Shown here: piece by piece, positions 51,621 to 60,670 of the stretch | Layout: every line of letters begins with the position of its first letter | Position numbering within the stretch: the stretch's first letter is position 1 | Assembly: GCA_030141605.1 (NCBI GenBank) | Contig: JAQGDQ010000208.1 | Location: 1-64,000 of the forward strand | DNA from: Tubiluchus corallicola | Taxonomy: Eukaryota > Priapulida > Priapulimorpha > Priapulimorphida > Tubiluchidae | Direction: 5' to 3' | Length of the DNA stretch: 64,000 nt | Translations under genes and position numbers: made by a program | The notes under the pieces: generated by a model | What the model saw: the letters and a program-made list of their open reading frames with translations, nothing else | Told to the model about the DNA's origin: nothing | The model's database searches: none

Positions 51621-54344
51621 ATGAAGAATTTGTATCGACCTGCAACGATGACTGTGACGACAGTATTTACTATTTTGTTGTTGGTTACATACAAGTATCA
51701 AGCGGCAGCGATGACTCTAATTCTCAGCAACAGCAATTCGTTTCCTGTGCAGGATTCATTTTTGAAAACACTGAGTGGTTTCCTCACTAATGATGTTGAT
51801 GAGCCAGTTAACATTACGACGCTGAATCTTGGAGCAAAGTTTCAAAGTGGCTTGTGTAGCGAGCTAAGCACCAGTCCTTCGGCAGTGGTTGACATCAGTC
51901 GCAATGCTGATCTTTACAAATTGGCTTCGTCTACGGCAAAAGAATTTGAAGTACCTTTGATATCATACCAACCAGAGGAGGACTGCAATCAGGAACCCCA
52001 AGTTGCTAAAAACTTACAAGTTGAAAAAACACAAGTGGGCGACCCAGCAGAAGTGAGAATGCTGTCACCTCCCGACATTTCCATGAATGCTATCTTGGAT
52101 ATTATTGATAAGGAAGATCTCAACAATGTCGCAATGTTCTTTGACTCTGGAATAGTGAATCCGGACACCGTGTACAATGAACTGGTTTTACGACTTCAAA
52201 TTCCGTACATTTGTCAAGAAATTGTCAAGAGTCATGATACTACAAAGGAGCAGATGATTGTGATAAAAGAAAATGCGCTAGAAAATGTTTTTGTTGTCAG
52301 TAAAATTACAGAAGCAGATCGTTTAGTACAAGCAGGACAAGAGCTTAGAATGCTGCTTGCTAATGGTTTCAAGTGGTATGTGATTACTTTTGATCAAGCA
52401 AGTCTTACTCCATCTATAGGTCTTGATTACAATTACAATACCATGGTAGTGCACATGAAACCCTTTGCAAAACAGAAGTTGCTTCAGATGCCTGTTACTA
52501 AAGAACTGGAGGCTCAAAAAATTTCAATTGCTCCACAACACTTCTGGTATACAGACCTTCTAACACACACTGCAAGAGTTGTACGCCAGCTCCAGAGGGA
52601 GAATAAGTTGACACAGAATGGAAGTCATGAATGTAAGATCGAACAAGCTAATTTGGTCGGGTCAGAGAAGCTACAAACGACTGATCTTGTGAGAGCATTT
52701 GAAGATGTCAGTAGCAGAGACTTGCCATATGGAATATTCCTGTGTTCACCTAATGCTACTTGTTATCAAGAAACCACCTATGAGGTATATAGAGTGGCAC
52801 TGATGTTGGGTAAACAAAAAAGTAGATACAAACCATTGGGTACTTGGTCTATTTCTTCAGGTTTACTGAAAACCTCTAACAATTCGTTACTTACTGTAAG
52901 TGGAAGACGGTTTTACAAAATTACAACTAACATTGATACGCAGCCTTTCATGATGCTGAATCCAAAAGCAAACAGCACAGGCAATGACGTGTACATGGGA
53001 TTCTGTAAAGATATGATTGATTTATTGGCTACTGAATTGAATTTTGATTACTACCTGTATACACCAGACGACGGTGAAGTGGGACGTCAGTACGATAATG
53101 GAACATGGACAGGAATGGTGCGAGAACTTATACTTCAAAATGCAGACATGGCAGTATCACCATTCTCTGTTGTGGCTGAAAGAGAGGCTGTCATTGACTA
53201 CACGGCCCCTTTTTTTGAGCAGGTTGGCATTTTGATATCAATGAAAGCTCTTCACTATGATAATTCACTGCTGAAGTTTGCTAATGTACTAGAAGGAAAA
53301 GTGTGGATTTGCATAGTGGCAGCTCTGTTTGGGACGTCCATAATACTTTGTGTGTTTGACACCATAAGTCCATACAGTTACCAAAACAATAAAGAAAAAT
53401 ATGCTAACGACAATGAAAAGAGAGTTTTTACATTAAAAGAGAGCCTATGGTTTTGCATGACATCACTTACGCCACAAGGTGGCGGAGAAGTACCGAAAAA
53501 CCTTTCAGGTAAGTTTGTGGCGGGAACATGGTGGATATTTGGTTTTGTCATTCTGGCATCTTACACAGCAAACTTGGCAGCCTTTCTCACTGTTCAGCGT
53601 TTTGATGCATCCGTGAAGTCACTGGATGACCTCGCCAAGCAACATGATGTAAGCTACTCTGCTCTTGAAGGGTCAAGCTCTAAACTCTACTTTGAACGCA
53701 TGAAGGACATTGAGTACAAATTTTATGAGATCTGGAAGGACATGAGCTTAAATATTAGCGTAGATCCAGCACAGAAAGCAAAGTTTGCAGTCTGGGAGTA
53801 TCCACTGAGTGAGAAATACACACGCATATGGAACAACATGGTAAAGACCGGATTCCAAAATACTGTTGAAGAAGGTTTTGCAAAGGTCCGAGCTAGTGAA
53901 CCAGGGAAGTTTGCCTTCATGGAGGATGCAACTATTGTCAACTACATGGCTGACACAGACTGCGATTTAGTTGCTGTGGGAGAGCAGTTTAGCAAGAAAC
54001 CGTATGCCATTGGTGTACCCAAGGGTTCTCCTTTGAAAGAAGAGTTATCAAATGCCATTCTCAAACTACAGAGTGAGCGAAAGCTTGAGGATCTGAAAAG
54101 AAAATGGTGGAAGGAAAAGGCCACTTATTGTCCTTCGAAGGACAACCAGAACAACGGAGTTACTTTTTGGAGCATCAGAGGAGTTTTTCTCATTGTTCCT
54201 ATTGGAATTGTTCTTTCTCTAATAGCATTGTTGATTGAGCACTGTTACTATCGAGAGAGACCAAAATCCAAGTCTACTGTTGTTCAGCCTATAAGCATCA
54301 ATGTGAAGGAACCAGCTCAGGATGTTAAAGAGATTCGCTACTAA
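51621..54344 (+). CDS. Ionotropic glutamate receptor, IR25a/Epsilon-like, intronless
   Basis: A single uninterrupted frame of 907 residues encodes a complete ligand-gated cation channel subunit. Residues 1-30 are a signal peptide. About 31-425 form the amino-terminal domain, 428-545 ligand-binding half S1, 560-582 M1, 609-625 the pore loop, 636-660 M3 and 661-840 S2; M4 is at 851-876, with a short cytoplasmic tail. M3 carries the diagnostic S-Y-T-A-N-L-A-A-F. Arg521 in V-A-E-R-E-A-V is the conserved alpha-carboxyl ligand contact, and the amino-group contact is Asp769 in F-M-E-D-A-T. The pore reads S-L-T-P-Q-G-G-G-E and S2 has F-Y-E-I-W-K-D-M-S-L-N, wording I recall from the IR25a co-receptor class rather than AMPA, kainate or NMDA receptors. 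A signal peptide soon after the first ATG supports this start. Absence of introns contrasts with the intron-split genes around it. Confidence 0.92.
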   Translation: MKNLYRPATMTVTTVFTILLLVTYKYQAAAMTLILSNSNSFPVQDSFLKTLSGFLTNDVDEPVNITTLNLGAKFQSGLCSELSTSPSAVVDISRNADLYKLASSTAKEFEVPLISYQPEEDCNQEPQVAKNLQVEKTQVGDPAEVRMLSPPDISMNAILDIIDKEDLNNVAMFFDSGIVNPDTVYNELVLRLQIPYICQEIVKSHDTTKEQMIVIKENALENVFVVSKITEADRLVQAGQELRMLLANGFKWYVITFDQASLTPSIGLDYNYNTMVVHMKPFAKQKLLQMPVTKELEAQKISIAPQHFWYTDLLTHTARVVRQLQRENKLTQNGSHECKIEQANLVGSEKLQTTDLVRAFEDVSSRDLPYGIFLCSPNATCYQETTYEVYRVALMLGKQKSRYKPLGTWSISSGLLKTSNNSLLTVSGRRFYKITTNIDTQPFMMLNPKANSTGNDVYMGFCKDMIDLLATELNFDYYLYTPDDGEVGRQYDNGTWTGMVRELILQNADMAVSPFSVVAEREAVIDYTAPFFEQVGILISMKALHYDNSLLKFANVLEGKVWICIVAALFGTSIILCVFDTISPYSYQNNKEKYANDNEKRVFTLKESLWFCMTSLTPQGGGEVPKNLSGKFVAGTWWIFGFVILASYTANLAAFLTVQRFDASVKSLDDLAKQHDVSYSALEGSSSKLYFERMKDIEYKFYEIWKDMSLNISVDPAQKAKFAVWEYPLSEKYTRIWNNMVKTGFQNTVEEGFAKVRASEPGKFAFMEDATIVNYMADTDCDLVAVGEQFSKKPYAIGVPKGSPLKEELSNAILKLQSERKLEDLKRKWWKEKATYCPSKDNQNNGVTFWSIRGVFLIVPIGIVLSLIALLIEHCYYRERPKSKSTVVQPISINVKEPAQDVKEIRY

Positions 54345-54355
54345 ATTTTCAACAG

Positions 54356-55340
54356 ATAAAAATGGCACAGGAAGAAATGGGACAAATGGAAAAGTAGGTA
54401 AAATCGCACAGGTAAAAATGGCACGGGAAAAAATGGCATGGTAAAATGGCACAGGAAAAAATGGCACAAATGCAAGAGTATGTGAAAATGGCACACCTAG
54501 TAAAATACGTGTTTAGGGTGAGGGTCATAATGGGGGATAATTATTTTAGTAATTTTTACCTCTGCCAAGGAAGTTATGCTTCAACACAGTCTGTTTATTT
54601 GTTTGGTTGCTTTTTGTCTGTTAAATCAGTAAGCCTATATGCAAAAACTATCTAACAGATTTCCACGAAACTTTGTGAAGAAAGGCGGGTATAGGATGCC
54701 AAAATGGAGTTCTTGCAAAACTTGACCGAAAAAACATTCGTGAAGCACTTCGAGGAGGTTTCAGAGCGAGTGTTTAGTCCTTCATTTTTGTTATCTGCGC
54801 CTGGACAAGCATCAACGATATGTTTCCGTTCCATCTCGAAAACTTCTCGCTCGTAAAATTGTGTAACGCTGTCTGTAAGTTTTGCTTATTAAAATTTATA
54901 GCCTTATAAGATGTCTTGGTGCGTATACATTTGTTAGCTTACTACCGTCACCAAAATTAATGATTGAAAAGGTAGATAAACACAATGTGGAACATTCGTG
55001 CATTTTTGGTTATAAATTTATTTAATGAACAAATATTTTGTGAGTCTTTTGTTAGTCTATATAATACTTATAGCGGTATATGTTTGTATGTTTGCTTGTT
55101 CATCTTTAGTTTTATGTTTTTTCTATCAAAAGAATCAGACAAACGCACCTAGAATTTTCGACCTTGGCGAAAATTCGCTTTCTACTCATCTCACTCTAAT
55201 TTTATTACAAAAATTATTTGCATCAACTAACATATGTGTGAGTTTTTCCCATTTTTCGTTTTGTGCCATTTTTCTTGTGACATTTTCACCTGTGCCATTT
55301 TTCCTGTGCCATTTTACGTCTGCCATTTTTACCTACATTC
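54356..55340. mobile_element. Foldback-like element with inverted arrays of GGCACAGG words
   Basis: At 54356-54502 the word AAAAATGGCACAGG and variants recur about eight times. At 55247-55335 its reverse complement (CCTGTGCCATTTTT) recurs about six times, so the two arrays are inverted relative to each other around an 800-base middle. This is the layout of foldback elements or MITEs with repeat-rich ends. The middle includes CTCTGCCAAGGAAGTTATGC and GTTTGTTTGGTTG-like words that I recall from a repeat widespread in marine invertebrates. The array starts 12 bases after the receptor stop codon. Confidence 0.6.
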
Positions 55341-58209
55341 ATGTTCTTAAATGTAAATAAGTAAATAAATGATGCAAGCAAACAGTACAGGACATAGCTG
55401 GCACGGAGGCTATAACACTTATTATTTATGATTATAATGGAAGCTGAACTCTGTTTGCATGAACAGTGCACTTAACAGTAGCAAGAGTGGTTAGGACGTG
55501 GTAGAGTAATGAGGTGTAATCATTTTTTTTCGATTTTGTTGTTTCAATGTACATATATGACCGTTTTTTGTCTGTTGTGCCAGATCGTTCAGATACTTCT
55601 AAAACCTGCCTTGATTAAAATTACACTCACAGTCAAAGTTTAATGCAGTCTTTTAGCATTAATTATGTCACTTGTCTATTGTTTAAAACGACTATCATCA
55701 AATGTATATTTTGAAATAAACTTCTACACTCATTTAATGTCTGTGTGATTTTTTTATAAAGGTCGACAGTCTAAAAGCTGATATTCAACTGTCGCCAGAA
55801 CCTAACTAATTGTGAAGGGTGATCGTCTGAAGTAAGAGGCTAAACAAGCGCATATGTGTGGCCACTTTTAGAGGGTGTACGTCATCCATTAAAACAATTG
55901 GGGGCTGTATAGCAGCTGAAACCACCCCATACAGTTTTTGCCCTGCCGTCCCGTTTATGTTAGGTAGTAAAAATGAAGTACTTGATTTTGATTTGAGCTT
56001 AGCGGTCAGACTTGGCTGGGCATTGTTTACCATTCGTTATTAAACCCACACAGTGAACATTCGGCTATTGTGTGGCAGACCTCACAGTTGGTTTCTGGTA
56101 CGCACAAAAGTTGAGCCTTTTCAGAACAAAGATCTTGGGAAATGAGAATACTACTAAGAAGATGGATGAACAAAACGCAAGTGTAAAAGCAGTATCACTT
56201 ACCAAATTTTTGTTGCACTGAATCTCGAGTTTGATTCAGGCAAGCTGGTACACAATTCCGTATTTTTCCTTTCATTGTTAATACTGCCACGTCACATCTT
56301 TAGACTGGCATTTTCACAATTGCCGTTCGCCTTCTGGCAACCGTAAGGTCGTGAGCATACAAGCTCGCTCGGTGAGAACGTTTATACTTAACTGTATTAA
56401 CTTTTTTTTAATTTGCTGATAAACATACCTTCAGTAATGGTTTATTTTGTAAGTTGCATCTTCCCTAACACTTTCATGCCACGCTTTATAAAGGACCATA
56501 TTCAATTGTTTATTATACAACTCGTTGAAGCAATGACCGACTTTACCTAAACGCTTAGCCTAATGTAGAACAACTTAATTTTTGTTTCCGACTTTTCACC
56601 GGAATTAATTGTTTGTGTAGGTAAATAACATAGATTTTTTGACTGTTTGAGCCAAAATGTAAACATAAAATTGTTATAATCGTTTTAAAAACAAGGGGAT
56701 AGTAATTGTAATAATATCAGTATTAATAGTAGTAATTACTATATTAATAGCCCTTATTAATAGTACTAATTAATAGTATTACTATCACTATATTACTATA
56801 CAGGGAGTAAACCGTTTTTCAAACGGCTGAAAATAATGCTGCAAATGTAAAAAATTTAAAGAATAAGAGGAAAACTTCCGCAGTTGAGCTGTGATTAAAT
56901 GCAATCTGCCGTCAGTGCATATTATTCACAAATGAACAACACAGAGAAAATGCTTGTGAGTACATTAGCGCTTGCCTGTTCTATTCTATTACATTTCTCT
57001 CATGTCGTCACTGATCTCAGTATTGCAAACACTTAAAATAATTCAAATGCCACAACCACAAAGTTGTTAATTGCGTCCGACGTTGCCTTGCCAAACTGCC
57101 CGAGATTACCTGCCAGTACCCAGCACCACTTTTCTGCAATTCCTGATTCCTTAATAATATAGCTTATCAGCTATCAGGAATTATTCCAACAAAATTGTAA
57201 AAATACAGATAGAAATCTTAAAAAGCCATTTTTGTCCGACATTAGCCTATTTTACCCTATACCAAAAAACTTCTGACAATTGTTATATTAGTTTGCATTA
57301 CACTTACCTGCTTGAATAACTTGAATGCTTGAATTATATTTTATAGGTACATCCGTTTTTCAAGCAGGTTAGCGTAACGCAAACTAATATAACTTTGTGC
57401 GAAAAGTTTTTTTTTATAAAAAAAACATATCTTGTTCTTTCTGGATTAAAACGTTTGTTGCTTATTTTTTGTGTTACACAGTTGCGAGTCCCGGGAGAAA
57501 ACGTCTAGAAATAAATTAAAAACGCTTTATACGGGCTGCGTTAAGGCGTTATCTTGGTGTGAAATGCAGTACTCGGAGCGAGTTATGCTCGTTGGAAATT
57601 GACCTACCTTCTAAAATCTAAATGCACGACAGCAATAAACATTTTTAGCAAGGTATTCTGTTTAGAAGTTAAGTTTTCGCCTCTTACGATAAGCCAGAAA
57701 TCTTGGATGTCGGTTTGCTAATATTGAAGTGGCGTCTCTGCGTCAAAACCCAGTGCTATCTGGCATGTCACAAAGAAGAAATAACCAAAGCAATGATGCT
57801 AACAGCAGTAAAGTTGCAGGTTACAAGTGTACGAATCCTGGAATTGATTCCTAGTGCAGTGTATTATAGAAGATACAGAAAGGAGTGAAATACTGAATTC
57901 AGTGGTCTAGAATGAGTGATTGTGACTTTCTGCTCACAATTAGGAATTAGCCTATAGGTATTCAGCAATAGCGCCCAGAGAAAACAGCTAGAATATGTCA
58001 ATGTGGTACAAACCCGCCCGCTGTACAAACTGAATTGTGCGAAGGTTCTGTATCACATATTCCTGGCAGATACTGACCTTTTCAGAACTATATACTATTT
58101 TCAGTCATTTACATTTACGTGAAAGTATTGAAGCTGTGTACATAATTATGCACATTTATGACGCTGATGTGTTATAAAGTGACATAATATTATGGACATT
58201 TCGTTACGT
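55341..58209. other. Intergenic region between receptor and SLC34 genes
   Basis: No exon is recognised. AATAAA signals at 55364-55369 and near 55712 could serve the upstream receptor if its transcript runs through the foldback-like element. A TAATAGTA-rich block lies at about 56700-56810, and an inverted repeat at 57283-57392 is listed separately. A 61-codon frame at 55858-56043 has no recognisable motif. Confidence 0.5.
57283..57392. repeat. Inverted repeat (34-base arms, 42-base loop)
   Basis: Arms 57283-57316 and 57359-57392 are reverse complements with about three mismatches; they start TTATATTAGTTTGC and end CTGCTTGAA. They would form a stable hairpin as RNA or single-stranded DNA. No flanking target-site duplication is evident, so this may be a solo hairpin MITE or a structural element. 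Confidence 0.75.
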
Positions 58210-58497
58210 CAGTGGTTCCCAAAGTAGGGGTAAATCACCCCCCGGGGGTAATATGTTTTTTTTGGGGAGGGGGGGGGGGGTAACGGGCACCCCTCTGAAA
58301 ATTTTTAAAACTTCGCTCGGAATGCATTTTACGTAGTTTTCTTCTTGAAGAGACTGCCTCCGGCAGGCAACACTGTGTCATGGGGTCCATCATTCGTACA
58401 ACTTTTTGAGTTGGAGAAGTAGCACTAGGTGGGGGGTAATGGACACGACCGAGTTTCCCGATTTGGGTAACGGTCCGAGAAAGTTTGGGAACCACTG
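58210..58497. mobile_element. hAT-type MITE (CAGTGGTTCCCAAA ends)
   Basis: The left end reads CAGTGGTTCCCAAA and the right end is its perfect inverted repeat, TTTGGGAACCACTG. The flanks CGTTACGT (58202-58209) and CGTTAAGT (58498-58505) form an 8-base target duplication with one mismatch. These ends are the well-known hAT form. The 288-base body has long G runs and no transposase, so the minus-strand open frame across it is not a gene. Confidence 0.9.
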
Positions 58498-59707
58498 CGT
58501 TAAGTATATATGGACCTAATATTACGATATACTTGTAAATTTAAATATTTAGTTAGATTTGCTTGTGAACCTCGAGGTAATCGATGTTTACTAAATTTAT
58601 ATAATTATATATATATTCCACGAATACATGGACCAGCTCTAATCTCATAATCTGAATTAATTCAAGCATTTATAATAATCTAGAAGAATCATATTTAATT
58701 TGCATAAAAATGGACTACTTACATGTAGTTATATTTACAAAAACGATAATATGTATTTATTGTAACTATGTGCACTATACAGCTTGCATAACAGGTCTAT
58801 TAAAGTTAGACATTTTTATGACTACGTCAGTTTTTGACAGGATTATATGACCTCTAAGCAACAATAAATAAAAGGAGCTTATTTACATAAAAAGAAATGA
58901 TAAACTTGTCAAACAATTATGAAAATAAAACAGATAAAAATAATAATGTAAAAATTATACGCAATTACGCAATAACCTATTAGTAAGATTATTGGCCATT
59001 TGTTAACCAAACACATAGTTTAATATTAAATTGATAAATTTAATAATTATTAATTGCCTCAACATGAAATGTGAAATGATCGGAATTGAGCTAAACTTAA
59101 AGCAGGGTCAAGTTCAGCTATTAGACAATTAGATCACACAGTGACAGTTCTGATTCAACCCAATAGCTCACCAGGGTTATCCCATATAGCTAATTGTAAA
59201 GACTACTTATCAAGTCAATATACGTAAAGTCTACTTATCAGGTCAATATACAACAATAACAATAATATATAAGCACAATGATATATAATTAGTGATTACA
59301 TATCACAAAACAGTAAAACAAACATATCCGTCTAATAAGCAAAATTTACGCTTCTTTATCACGTAGAAGCATGCAAAATTAAATGCCCCTGCGCTTAAAA
59401 CAAGTGTTTTCCGCAAAGTGATTCGTGAGTACGGGGGAGTATAAGTGGGACGGATTGCCCAACGCTTATGAGCATGCGTCACGATCACAAACAAAATACT
59501 GCATCATATATTTGTAAAACAGCAAAGCAATTTACATTATTAGAGTCGTATAATTTGTATAATTTGTACCTTACAAATTAATTTTGGAAGGTACCAGTTT
59601 AACCGACGACGTATTGGTGAATAACGTTGCTATATGATGGGACTGGGGTAGCAATGAATATGTTTTCAGTAGTAAAAATAATGTTTAACTAAAAATCGTG
59701 ATATATG
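58498..59707. other. Region downstream of SLC34
   Basis: A+T-rich sequence without a recognisable gene. It must include the SLC34 3' untranslated region at its right end. A tandem pair of 28-base units lies at 59196-59251. Confidence 0.5.
59196..59251. repeat. Two tandem 28-base units
   Basis: The unit starts GTAAAG, contains CTACTTATCA and ends GTCAATATAC; the two copies differ at two positions. It is a recent local duplication. Confidence 0.85.
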
Positions 59708-60633
59708 TTAACTTGCCAGTGGGTCTTTATTTTGTTCCAGTTGTTCTAATGGAACTGTGTTTTTCTCACAATCTTTGGGATTGGTATTTTTATACAAAGG
59801 TCTACAACAGATACAGTATTTAAACAAGAGATCGGCAGCTTTTAAGGAACGCATCCACCACGGTATGAAATTCCACGACCTCAGAACTTCTGGTAGCCAT
59901 TTTGGCTTCTTCTTTTGCAGAACATTGATGACAGTCAATAATAAAACAAAAAAGGCAACTGGTACACCTACTCCAATCAGAACCCAGGTTCCAGCCAGCG
60001 AAAGGCCAAAAACAGTAGCGGGCAAACCAAAGAAGACTACCACAATATATACTATGGCAAACCACCTGTACTTGGCTGTCTTGTTCCCAAGTCCCTGAGC
60101 CAAACGCATGGGGACATCTCGCATGAACGGAATCGGATACCACAAAAGAAGTCCACTGATGTTAAAGAACAAATGACAAAGCGCCACTTGAAGAGCTGCA
60201 CTTAAAGTCTCTTGGCTTGCAGCTAAACTTGCTAACATAGCTGTTGCTGTTGTTCCGATGTTAGACCCTAAGCAAAGAGGATACATGCGCTCCAGAGACA
60301 ACACACCTACGCCCACCAAAGGAGTTAGAGTCGACGTAAAGATGGAGCTGCTTTGGACGAGAAACGTCACACCAGCGCCTACCAAGATGGCAACGTAGCC
60401 TGTAAGGTGTCGTAGAGGTCCCGGAAAGTCAGCGTTGACGAATCTCTTGACGGCAGAAGCCATGCTGCTCTTGAAGATGGAATTAAGTATCTTGACGACA
60501 ACAATGAGGCAAAAGACTAAGGAAAGAATGGAAACTACAAGGAGAACAACACCAACAATCTCGTCAGACCAGTCTACTAAAGAGAAAAGTGTTTTACCTG
60601 AAAAACAAAAGAACTAAATTTTAATAAAATGAA

Positions 60634-60670
<37 letters not shown>

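Noticed and set aside
58235-58495. 86-codon minus-strand frame with a Pro run
   Set aside because: It lies wholly inside the hAT MITE at 58210-58497.
59757-60143. 113- and 107-codon frames opposite to or shifted against SLC34
   Set aside because: They are shadows of the SLC34 last exon, which has recognisable transporter motifs.
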